Assembly (NCBI GenBank): GCA_964391805.1
Contig: CAYMNK010000006.1
Location: 62,001 to 126,000, forward strand
DNA length: 64,000 nt
Direction of reading: 5' to 3'
DNA from: RUG14300 sp964391805
GTDB taxonomy: Bacteria > Bacillota > Clostridia > Christensenellales > CAG-1252
The translations under genes were made by a program, and so were the position numbers. Positions within the stretch are counted from its first letter, which is position 1. Each line of letters begins with the position of its first letter. The notes below the pieces were generated by a model. That model saw only the letters and a list, made by a program, of their open reading frames with translations, searched no databases and was not told the DNA's origin. Shown here piece by piece: positions 43,651 through 51,723 of the stretch.

Positions 43651-45765
43651 TTATTGTTGGATTGAGAGGGTACCGTTATCGCTTATCACGGTTACTCGTG
43701 TGAACGGTTTCGGATTACACTCTATGATGTATTTGGCAATCAATGTTTCCACATTAGTTTCGATGTATCTACGCATAGGTCTTGCTCCGTATTCGGGATC
43801 GTAACCGTTATCTGTAATTACATCAAACGCCTCAGGCGTGATTTCCAGTGTCAAATTCATATCCTTCAATCTCAATGCAAGGTTATCAAGCATTAAGCGG
43901 GCAATCTTAACTATTTCTTCACGCTCAAGCGGATTGAAGTAGATTATTTCGTCCAATCTGTTCAAAAACTCGGGACGAAATTTTTCCTTAAGCAACATAC
44001 TCATGCTCGCATTCAATTCGTCTTGATTTTTATAATTAAGCATGTACTCCGATCCTAAATTGGATGTCATGATAATTATTGTGTTTTTAAAATCGACAGT
44101 CTTACCGAGACTGTCAGTGATTCTGCCGTCGTCAAGGATTTGTAGCATCAAATTAAAAACATCGGGATTTGCTTTTTCTATTTCATCGAACAGCACCACC
44201 GAATAGGGTTTTCTTCTAACTGCCTCGGTCAACGCTCCGCCTTCTTCGTACCCGACATATCCCGGAGGCGCACCTATAAGCCTCGATACCGAGAATTTTT
44301 CCATATATTCGGACATATCTATTCTTACAATATTTTTATCGTCATCGAATAAAATTTGCGCTAACGCTTTGGCTAATTGGGTTTTGCCTACACCCGTAGG
44401 TCCTAAAAACATAAAACTGCCTATGGGTTTATTGGGGTTTTGAATGCCTGCTCTTGCCCTCAATATAGCATCGCTCACTTTCTTGACCGCCTCGTCTTGA
44501 CCAATCACCCTCTTGGATAACTGTTCTTGGAGTTTTAGCACCTTTTCGCGCTCTCCTTCCATCAGTTTTGTCATAGGAATTCCCGTCCAGCGCGAAACGA
44601 TTTTGGCAATTTCATCTTCGGTAACTTCGGAATTCAACAACCTGCCCTTTTCCTTGTTTTTCTTGATTTCGGACAATTCCTTCTCAATTTTCGGAAGTTC
44701 GGTATAACGCAGTCTTGCGGCATTCTCGTAATTGCCCTGCAATTCGGCACTTTCGATATCGGCATTTACCTTGTCTTGTTTAATTTTAAGTTCTTTTTCG
44801 TGCTCGATTTCTTCTTTTTCCTTTTGCCACTGAAGTTTCATTTCGTTAAAGACTTTATTAGCTTCGGATAATTCTTCTTTGAGTTTACATAAACGCTCCC
44901 TGGATAACTCGTCTTTTTCCTTTTCGAGCGCCATTTCCTCTATCTGTAAACGCATTATTTTTCTCGATAGTGCATCGAGTTCGGTAGGCATTGAATCTAT
45001 CTCCGTCCTAAGCATTGCGCCTGCTTCATCAAGCAAATCTATAGCTTTGTCGGGCAAAAATCTATCGGTAATATACCTTTCGGATAAAGTCGCCGCTGCT
45101 ATCAAGGCTCTATCGTGAATTCGTACACCATGGAAGATCTCGTAACGTTCCTTCAAACCTCTCAAAATGCTGATGGTATCTTCGATAGTCGGAACATTTA
45201 CCATAACCGGCTGAAATCTACGTTCAAGTGCAGCATCCTTTTCGATGTATTTACGATATTCGTCGAGAGTTGTCGCACCGATACAGTGAAGTTCACCTCT
45301 TGCCAACAGCGGTTTCAATAAGTTTCCAGCATCCATTGCACCCTCGGCTTTGCCTGCACCGACAACTGTGTGAAGTTCATCGATAAATAGAATTATTTTT
45401 CCTTCGGCTTCTTTGATTTTATTCAAAACAGCCTTGAGGCGCTCTTCGAATTCGCCTCGATACTTTGCACCGGCTATAAGAGATGCCATATCCAAAGAAT
45501 AAAGCATTTTACCCTTAAGTCCCTCGGGAACATCGCCCTTGATAATTCGCACAGCCAAACCTTCTACTATCGCCGTTTTACCGACACCGGGTTCACCTAT
45601 CAACACAGGGTTGTTTTTTGTTTTTCTCGATAGTATTCTTACAACGTTTCTTATTTCCTCGTCTCTACCGATAACGGGATCGATTTTATGTTCTTCCGCC
45701 CTTTTCGTTAGATCTATGCCATATTTTTCTAATACATTTTCTTCCTGATTGGGTTCGTATTGCAT
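43651..45765 (-). CDS. clpB: ClpB-type disaggregase lacking the N-domain
   Basis: A 704-residue AAA+ chaperone, about 150 residues shorter than full ClpB because it begins at the linker to the first ATPase ring. NBD1 has Walker A GEPGVGKT (57-64) and Walker B near 124-130. The coiled-coil middle domain is full length (about 258-378), which separates it from ClpC. NBD2 has Walker A GPTGVGKT (455-462), Walker B VVLFDEIE (523-530) and a C-terminal EYGARPMRR sensor-2 motif. The upstream region holds a promoter and CIRCE rather than a lost N-domain. With DnaK it would disaggregate proteins; HrcA-controlled. Confidence 0.9.
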   Translation of the reverse strand: MQYEPNQEENVLEKYGIDLTKRAEEHKIDPVIGRDEEIRNVVRILSRKTKNNPVLIGEPGVGKTAIVEGLAVRIIKGDVPEGLKGKMLYSLDMASLIAGAKYRGEFEERLKAVLNKIKEAEGKIILFIDELHTVVGAGKAEGAMDAGNLLKPLLARGELHCIGATTLDEYRKYIEKDAALERRFQPVMVNVPTIEDTISILRGLKERYEIFHGVRIHDRALIAAATLSERYITDRFLPDKAIDLLDEAGAMLRTEIDSMPTELDALSRKIMRLQIEEMALEKEKDELSRERLCKLKEELSEANKVFNEMKLQWQKEKEEIEHEKELKIKQDKVNADIESAELQGNYENAARLRYTELPKIEKELSEIKKNKEKGRLLNSEVTEDEIAKIVSRWTGIPMTKLMEGEREKVLKLQEQLSKRVIGQDEAVKKVSDAILRARAGIQNPNKPIGSFMFLGPTGVGKTQLAKALAQILFDDDKNIVRIDMSEYMEKFSVSRLIGAPPGYVGYEEGGALTEAVRRKPYSVVLFDEIEKANPDVFNLMLQILDDGRITDSLGKTVDFKNTIIIMTSNLGSEYMLNYKNQDELNASMSMLLKEKFRPEFLNRLDEIIYFNPLEREEIVKIARLMLDNLALRLKDMNLTLEITPEAFDVITDNGYDPEYGARPMRRYIETNVETLIAKYIIECNPKPFTRVTVISDNGTLSIQQ

Positions 45766-45810
45766 AATTCATTCTCCTAAAAATTTTTTAGCGGTCGAAG
45801 TGTTCATTTG

Positions 45811-45837
45811 TTAGCACTCTTAACACTTGACTGCTAA
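45811..45837 (-). promoter_or_regulatory. CIRCE operator (HrcA site)
   Basis: TTAGCACTC (45811-45819), N9, GACTGCTAA (45829-45837): the CIRCE inverted repeat with a single mismatch (consensus GAGTGCTAA). It sits directly after the -10 box, over the transcription start. Confidence 0.92.
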
Positions 45838-45838
45838 T

Positions 45839-45867
45839 ATTATACGCCCTTTAACACCTTTTGTCAA
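45839..45867 (-). promoter_or_regulatory. consensus promoter of clpB
   Basis: On the minus strand, TTGACA (45862-45867), 17-nt spacer and TATAAT (45839-45844). Confidence 0.88.
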
Positions 45868-46020
45868 CACGTTAAAGCATATATTTTGATTTTTAACAGT
45901 TTTCTTTTCAAAAATGCAATGTTATTGTGAATTGTTTAATTGATGGAGTTCGCTATCGCCCACATCAATCAAAAATCCATATAACGGCGGACGAAAATCC
46001 GCTTTTATATTTTGAATTAA

Positions 46021-46090
46021 GATACTGCAAGGCAAGCCTTGCACTGCTTCGCAGTTCGACTACGGGTTTCACCCTTCGCTCAGTATGACA
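46021..46090 (+). repeat. type B triple-hairpin repeat
   Basis: Stems GCAAGGC-AA-GCCTTGC, ACTGCTTCGCAGT and GGGTTTCACCC, ending CGCTCAGTATGACA. Confidence 0.85.
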
Positions 46091-46210
46091 TTTGATGGTA
46101 CTGTGCTTTTCATTGTTCGATCAGTATGACATTGATGGTACAGTACTACGTTTTTTTACTCAGTATGACATTGATGGTGCAGTGCTACGCTTTTTTCTCA
46201 GTATGATGGG
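46079..46210 (+). repeat. tandem tail repeat, three to four units
   Basis: The tail CTCAGTATGACATTGATGGT plus GCAGTGCTAC and a T-rich stretch recurs at about 46079, 46122, 46160 and 46197, with a period near 40 bp. Confidence 0.75.
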
Positions 46211-46227
46211 CGAACGAGCATCAGTAT

Positions 46228-46290
46228 GACATATATTTATCCATAATATTGCGGAGCAATGCATCATTTGCCATAAACATCATTTGCTTT
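46228..46290. repeat. type C hairpin array, short
   Basis: TATTGCGGAGCAAT followed by GCATCATTTGCC-type pieces, leading directly into a type A copy. Confidence 0.65.
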
Positions 46291-46295
46291 AGCGC

Positions 46296-46389
46296 TCGTC
46301 CGCAAGATACCAAATTGTTGCACAATTTGATTCGCACAATGTGCGAATTTCGACTACGCTTGCGCTACGCTCAATATGACAGCGGACGA
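46296..46389 (+). repeat. type A hairpin element
   Basis: TCGTCCGC (46296-46303) ... GCGGACGA (46382-46389). Inner stems AAATTGT-TGC-ACAATTT and TTCGCACAATGTGCGAA. Confidence 0.88.
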
Positions 46390-46420
46390 AACGGGCTCAA
46401 TATGACATTTATTAATAAAA

Positions 46421-46441
46421 AAGAACCGCCGAGCGGTTCTT
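46421..46441 (-). terminator. terminator overlapping the exporter stop codon
   Basis: AAGAACCGC (46421-46429) pairs with GCGGTTCTT (46433-46441). On the minus strand a T run follows. The TAA stop begins the stem. Confidence 0.88.
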
Positions 46442-48314
46442 AATCGATATGTTCTTGGTCTTCATATTGAAGTTTGTATAAATTATAATAGTACCCGTGA
46501 TTCTTTAACAAGGTTTGATGGTCTCCTTGCTCTACTATTTCGCCCTTTTGCAGACAAATAATGTTATCGGAATGCTGTATGGTAGATAGTCTATGTGCGA
46601 CTATAAGCATAGTGCCTATATTCATCATTTTTAGAAGTGATTGCTGTATCAATCGTTCGGTTTCGGTATCGATATTGGCAGTTGCCTCGTCAAGAATAAG
46701 TATTTGTGGTTTATGCGCAACCGTTCTGGCAAAAGATAACAATTGTCTTTCACCCGACGAGAAGTTTTTACCGCCCTCGGTAACGGTTTCGTCTAAGCCG
46801 TTGGGCAATTTATCGATAATTTGATCGGCATTGACATATTCAATTGCTTCAACGATTTCTTCATCGCTAATGGCGTCATCTCTCAAATTTATGTTATTTC
46901 TAATCGTACCGGAGAATAGAAATACATCTTGAAGCATCTGTCCTATCGCTTTCCTTAGAGACTGCAACTTGATATTCTTTACATTGATACCGTCTATCAA
47001 TATTTCGCCTTCTTGCACATCGTAATTGCGGACAATTAACTGTAATATCGTAGTTTTACCCGCACCGGTAGCACCGACAAACGCTACCGTTTGATGGGGA
47101 TAAATATGGAATGAAACGTTTTTAAGAACCCATTCACCCTCTTTATACGCGAACCAAACATTTTTGAATTCGATATCGCCCTTAAAGGAATCGATTTCCA
47201 ACGCATCGGGTTCATCGGTAAAGTCAGGCTTATTATCTATAAGGTTGAAAAGTCTTTCGCTCGAAGTGAATGCTCTCTGCAATTCGTTAAGCTGGTCCGC
47301 TAAGCTTTGAATCGGATTAAAGAACTTACTAAGCAATGAATAGAACATTTGAATAGTTCCGACCGTTGCACCTATACCGGTGACGGCTATTAATTCGATT
47401 TCACTCTCGCTCATTCCGGCAAAAGACGCCTCGACGATCGACGCATTGACATCCTTCAACAATATGTATACGCCGAATCCGAACATGCATCCCATACATA
47501 GATAATACAAAAATCTTATAAGCGGACGGAAAAATGCAAATACTCGAATATTTCGTTTGCGTGATTGGTATATATTATCGTTCAACTTATTAAATTCGCA
47601 TTCTTTGCGCTTTTCTTGGTTAAATATCTGGGTAATTTTCATTCCCGAAATGTTTTCGTTAAGGAATGCGTTCATAACCGAAAAGTTTCGTCTAATGACT
47701 CTATAATTTCTGCGCGCATACTTTCTAAACAAGAAGGAGCTAATTCCTATAACAGGCATAAACGCCGTTACTATGAGAGCAATTCTCCAATCTATGACAA
47801 GCATGGTTGCAAGTACACCGACCAACATGATTATGTTTTTAATCATGTTTACAATGGTATTTGTAAATAAATTACTCAATGCATCGGTATCCGACGTTAC
47901 CCTTGTCACGAGACTACCCACGGGAATGGTGTTTATTTGCGCAATAGACATAGAGTCGATATGTTTGTACACATCCATTCTAAGGTCATATATGATATCT
48001 TGACCGATGCGTTGCAAAGACATCGTGGTAATATAGATGCATACAACATTTGCGATTTGTATGGCAAAAGTGATTCCGCAAAGAATAAATACATTGATAA
48101 GTTCGGGCTCGCCCATTATGGTAACGGTCAGTTTTTCGGTTATTTTGCCCGGTATTACCGAGATGGCTAAGTCAAACACTATAGTCAAAATCATAAGCAA
48201 AAGGACGCCTAATAAGCGTAACGCATAAGGCTTAATATAAGGAAGTGTCCTTTTGATTATTTCGCCGTCCTTCATTCTTCTATCGGCTTGTTCGTAAATG
48301 TGATCTCTTGCCAT
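46440..48314 (-). CDS. second heterodimeric ABC exporter, catalytic subunit
   Basis: A 624-residue half exporter with six spans in about 30-350. The ATPase has Walker A VGATGAGKTT, the catalytic Glu in ILILDEATANID and an intact H-loop (IVAHRLST). Its signature is degenerate: FSSGERQ. Together with the 48316 partner it repeats the one-good, one-degenerate site pattern of the 22.8-26.3 kb pair. It begins 1 nt after the partner's stop. Substrate unknown. Confidence 0.88.
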   Translation of the reverse strand: MARDHIYEQADRRMKDGEIIKRTLPYIKPYALRLLGVLLLMILTIVFDLAISVIPGKITEKLTVTIMGEPELINVFILCGITFAIQIANVVCIYITTMSLQRIGQDIIYDLRMDVYKHIDSMSIAQINTIPVGSLVTRVTSDTDALSNLFTNTIVNMIKNIIMLVGVLATMLVIDWRIALIVTAFMPVIGISSFLFRKYARRNYRVIRRNFSVMNAFLNENISGMKITQIFNQEKRKECEFNKLNDNIYQSRKRNIRVFAFFRPLIRFLYYLCMGCMFGFGVYILLKDVNASIVEASFAGMSESEIELIAVTGIGATVGTIQMFYSLLSKFFNPIQSLADQLNELQRAFTSSERLFNLIDNKPDFTDEPDALEIDSFKGDIEFKNVWFAYKEGEWVLKNVSFHIYPHQTVAFVGATGAGKTTILQLIVRNYDVQEGEILIDGINVKNIKLQSLRKAIGQMLQDVFLFSGTIRNNINLRDDAISDEEIVEAIEYVNADQIIDKLPNGLDETVTEGGKNFSSGERQLLSFARTVAHKPQILILDEATANIDTETERLIQQSLLKMMNIGTMLIVAHRLSTIQHSDNIICLQKGEIVEQGDHQTLLKNHGYYYNLYKLQYEDQEHID

Positions 48315-48315
48315 A

Positions 48316-50103
48316 TTACATCTCGTCTAATTCTTTTTCCAATGTTTGCAACTCAACCATTCTCTTATATATCTTAGAAGATGACAAGCATTCATCGTGA
48401 GTTCCGAACGCTTCAACCTTGCCTCCGTTCAAAACCAATATTTTATCCAAGCCCCTTACGGTCGATACCCTCGATGCTATCAAAATGGTGGTTTTGCCCT
48501 TTCTTTCGGTCTTGATATTATTAATAATTGTCTCTTCGGTTTTGACGTCGACTGCCGAAACAGAATCATCCAACACAAGTATCGACGGATCCTTAAGAAT
48601 GGCTCTTGATATAGAAATACGCTGTTTTTGTCCGCCCGAAAGCGTTACACCGTTTTCACCGATAACCGTATCATATCCCTCGCTAAATCCGACAATATTG
48701 TCATGCACCGCCGAAAACTTGGCAGACGATACCACTATCTCGTTCGAAGCATTCTCATCGGCAAAAGATATGTTGGTCTTGATGGAGTCCGAGAATAAAA
48801 AGTTGTCTTGAGGACAATATCCGATATTATCCCTTAATTGATTCGCTTTCAATTTCATTATGTCGATTCCGTCGATGAATAAAGTACCTTCTTTAACGTT
48901 GTACAGCCTAAACAGCATATTAACCAACGTAGATTTACCGCTACCGATCTTACCGACTATACCAACCGTTTCGCCCGCATTAATCGTGATATCGATATTA
49001 GATAACACATCGATGTCGGGAGCGTCGGGATATGTAAACGAAAAATCCTTGAATTCGATTTTTCCGTCAATCTTCTCTACATCAACGGCATCCTCTACAT
49101 CTCTAACCTCAACATCCTCATCGAGGAAGGTCGATATGCGCTTTAGCGACGTACGTCCCCTTGCAACGAGATTAATCATACCGGACAAAGCAAATATAGG
49201 CCAAATGATGGTATCGAGGTATCCTGTGAACTCTATCATACTACCTACGGTGATTCCCTCAGCACCGCCGGAATTAATGTTCTTATAAACCAAATAACTA
49301 CCGCCGAACAAGACTATAGCAAATACTATGTAAATAAGCGAATCGAAGGCAACATCCAACAACGCATTTAGCTTAACAAACTTAACGGTGGTATCCTTAT
49401 TTTTGATGGCTTCTTTAGAAAAGCGTTTTAATTGAAGTTTTTCTTTGACGAATGCTTTGATTACTCTAATACCGGTAAACGCTTCTTGAGCAAAATCACT
49501 CAAATCTTCGAATGCCTTTTGTCTTTTTTCGAACGCTCTCTCGAATGCTCTATCGAGGAATACGGACACTACCGCTAAGAGTACCAACGGAATAAGACAA
49601 AATGCTGCCAATACAGGTTCAACCAAGAACATTTTAACCATTGATAAAACAAGCAAAAAGATTCCGTCTACGAATTGAACAAGACCAAACCCGAAAACCT
49701 CTTCTATGGTCTCGAGATCATTGGAAAAATAGGACAATATAGCACCTGTTTTATTGACTTTATAATAGCGCTGAGTCATAACCTCGGCTTTTAAAAACAT
49801 CTTATGTCTAAGGTCGGTCTGTATTCCCACTGCTTCGCCTAAGATGCAAACACGCCATACCAATCTGCCGAGAAACATACCTGCGCCGATTGCAACTATG
49901 TACAACGCCAATTTAATGAGTGGCCAATAATTATCCGAAGATACCCCTCTGCTCGTGATGGTATCGATTATTTCACCTACTACCTCGGGGATATACAGTT
50001 GAATCACGTCAACGAAAATAAGAGCAATAAATCCAAAGAAAAATTGCCAAAAATACTTTTTATAATATTCGTTGATGTGTTTACCAAAAAGCATAAAGTC
50101 CAC
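48316..50103 (-). CDS. second heterodimeric ABC exporter, degenerate-site subunit
   Basis: A 595-residue half exporter with six spans in about 15-310. Walker A is VGKIGSGKST and the signature LSGGQKQR is canonical. Walker B reads ILVLDDSVSAVD (Glu to Asp), and the H-loop His is missing (IASRVST). It is the non-catalytic half of a heterodimer with the 46440 protein and is first in the two-gene operon. AAGGTGG is its ribosome site. Confidence 0.88.
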   Translation of the reverse strand: MDFMLFGKHINEYYKKYFWQFFFGFIALIFVDVIQLYIPEVVGEIIDTITSRGVSSDNYWPLIKLALYIVAIGAGMFLGRLVWRVCILGEAVGIQTDLRHKMFLKAEVMTQRYYKVNKTGAILSYFSNDLETIEEVFGFGLVQFVDGIFLLVLSMVKMFLVEPVLAAFCLIPLVLLAVVSVFLDRAFERAFEKRQKAFEDLSDFAQEAFTGIRVIKAFVKEKLQLKRFSKEAIKNKDTTVKFVKLNALLDVAFDSLIYIVFAIVLFGGSYLVYKNINSGGAEGITVGSMIEFTGYLDTIIWPIFALSGMINLVARGRTSLKRISTFLDEDVEVRDVEDAVDVEKIDGKIEFKDFSFTYPDAPDIDVLSNIDITINAGETVGIVGKIGSGKSTLVNMLFRLYNVKEGTLFIDGIDIMKLKANQLRDNIGYCPQDNFLFSDSIKTNISFADENASNEIVVSSAKFSAVHDNIVGFSEGYDTVIGENGVTLSGGQKQRISISRAILKDPSILVLDDSVSAVDVKTEETIINNIKTERKGKTTILIASRVSTVRGLDKILVLNGGKVEAFGTHDECLSSSKIYKRMVELQTLEKELDEM

Positions 50104-50123
50104 CTTGATCTTGTATTACTAAA

Positions 50124-50153
50124 ATTATACTCGGTTATGGCGGATTAAGTAAA
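50124..50153 (-). promoter_or_regulatory. promoter of the second exporter operon
   Basis: On the minus strand, TTTACT (50148-50153), 18-nt spacer and TATAAT (50124-50129). Confidence 0.65.
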
Positions 50154-50301
50154 GACAAATTGAGGGGTTTTAATAAAAAATAATTTATATTATTTTATAA
50201 AGGGATGAAAGAAGACTCAGAATGACATACAAAAAAAAATGCGCCATAATGTGCAGTTTTTGAATGAAGAGTTGTGAATGTATTAATTGATGGTTTAGGC
50301 C

Positions 50302-50385
50302 ACCGTCATACTGAGCGAAACATAGCAAAGTCGAAATTCGAGTGTAACGAGAATCAAACGGCATAGACTGATATCTTGCGGACGA
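50302..50385 (-). repeat. type A element, inverted, left end lost
   Basis: Starts ACCGTCATACTGAGCG and ends TTGCGGACGA (to 50385). The inner stem is broken (CAAACGGCATAGACTGATAT). Confidence 0.75.
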
Positions 50386-50429
50386 TAATGTGCATTCAAT
50401 TGAACGGAATCCTTATTAACAAGGAAGCA

Positions 50430-50490
50430 GATACCGATGCCAAAGGCATCGCTGCTACGCAGTTCGACTCCGCTTACGCTCAGTATGACA
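50430..50490 (+). repeat. type B repeat
   Basis: Stems CGATGCC-AAA-GGCATCG and CTGCTACGCAG, ending ACGCTCAGTATGACA. The third hairpin is reduced. Confidence 0.8.
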
Positions 50491-50524
50491 TTTGATGATA
50501 CCGCTATCCAATACTGAAGTGATT

Positions 50525-50575
50525 GCACGATATGTACCTTTGGCACGCGATATGTTGCTTCGCAACGCCGTGGAT
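50525..50575 (+). repeat. type D hairpin array, two units
   Basis: ACGATAT, hairpin GTACCTTTGGCAC (50534-50546, one mismatch), GCGATAT, hairpin GTTGCTTCGCAAC (50554-50566), then GCCGTGGATT. Confidence 0.8.
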
Positions 50576-50611
50576 TATTTGATAGAATAAACAAATAGTA
50601 AGTGCAAAATA

Positions 50612-50646
50612 AAAAATGATAAGTAGATTGGGTTTTCTACTTATCA
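50612..50646 (-). terminator. terminator enclosing the stop codon of the 50637 gene
   Basis: GATAAGTAG (50618-50626) pairs with CTACTTATC (50637-50645). On the minus strand ATTTTTTATT follows. The TAG stop is inside the stem. Confidence 0.88.
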
Positions 50647-51719
50647 TCGTCGTCATAATTGAAATCACTGTATATATCATCGTCATCGCTATCCACTTGC
50701 TCGGTGATATGATGGATTAGATTTGTATTACGAAAATCTTCGTTTATTTCATATTCGTTTACTTCTCCGACATCAACGGAATCGGCGAAGATTGTGGAAT
50801 TTACTGGTTGAGATGTTTCGCTTTGAGGTTTTTCGGCTTCGTTATCGCAATTTTCGATATTTTCTACCGTATTTTCCGTCAGTTCCTCGTGATTATCCTC
50901 GACAGCCTCAGGTACGCCCTCGCCTTCTTCTATTGTTACGGTTTCTTCGACATCGGGTTCAATGTGTTCGATTACGATATCATCAAATTTGCGCTCCTCA
51001 ACATCCATTATCTCGGGTTCGTTAATAACATCACTTTTAGACTCGACATATTCCCTTTCGACTTTTTTTGTACCCGATGTTGTTTTGTTTTCGCTCGTTT
51101 TATTAACAACGGCATCATTATCGGTAAATAGGCTGTCTTCGATTGCCTTTCTGAGTTTCGGATCGAGTTCGATTGCTCGTTTGGCAGAATTAATCAATTT
51201 GTCTGTATCTTTTTCGGGAAGTTCGAGTGCGATTTCCTTACGCTCCTTATACCTTACCGAAGGCGTTCCCAACCATTTTTCGTAAAATGCAATTTCCTTA
51301 CCGAATAGATTAAGAAGCATCCTAAGAACAAGCAAAAACGAAGCAATTATGCACAATACCTCAAAGACCACTACAGTTTTACCAAAACCCGTCAAGCTCG
51401 ATACTATGGTGCCGTCTACGTTTTTCCACTTATATATTTTGGTTTTACCGATGTCGACAACTATAAATATTATGGTATACAAAAAGGATATTATGCAACT
51501 CAATGCAACCATTCCCTTCGTTCGTGTTTGGGTGAGGTTGGGTGTAATGGCATAGATAAAGAATCCGCACAGTAATGCGACAACAACACATCCAAAAGCT
51601 ATTGCATATCCGCCGGATTTGGAATATATCGAATTTGCACAAATACCCAAAACGGCAATTAACGTGGCAACAAGTCCGGATGCATAAAAGCATGCGTTTT
51701 CTCTAATCCTTTTATCCAT
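50637..51719 (-). CDS. membrane protein with long acidic tail
   Basis: A 360-residue protein of unknown function. Four spans lie at about 12-32, 42-62, 75-97 and 125-148. A basic loop (KEIALELPEKDTDKLINSAK) is followed by a ~150-residue tail very rich in Glu, Asp, Asn and Val, ending in a DDDD-rich stretch and probably disordered. ATG 51719 lies 4 nt after the cysS stop with no close ribosome site, so it is probably translated by coupling. The longer TTG-initiated frame to 51752 overlaps cysS and is less likely. Confidence 0.7.
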   Translation of the reverse strand: MDKRIRENACFYASGLVATLIAVLGICANSIYSKSGGYAIAFGCVVVALLCGFFIYAITPNLTQTRTKGMVALSCIISFLYTIIFIVVDIGKTKIYKWKNVDGTIVSSLTGFGKTVVVFEVLCIIASFLLVLRMLLNLFGKEIAFYEKWLGTPSVRYKERKEIALELPEKDTDKLINSAKRAIELDPKLRKAIEDSLFTDNDAVVNKTSENKTTSGTKKVEREYVESKSDVINEPEIMDVEERKFDDIVIEHIEPDVEETVTIEEGEGVPEAVEDNHEELTENTVENIENCDNEAEKPQSETSQPVNSTIFADSVDVGEVNEYEINEDFRNTNLIHHITEQVDSDDDDIYSDFNYDDDDK

Positions 51720-51723
51720 ATAG

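Larger units (their letters stand above)
45868..46295. other. repeat-filled gap, no gene
   Basis: A decayed type A-like piece (about 45946-45995, ending GGCGGACGAAAATCCG), a type B copy, a run of CAGTATGACAT tail repeats and a short type C array. Confidence 0.7.

Noticed and set aside
45766..45870. Missing ClpB N-domain lost by frameshift upstream
   Set aside because: The upstream sequence is a complete promoter, CIRCE and ribosome site, followed by repeats; no N-domain coding is seen in any frame.
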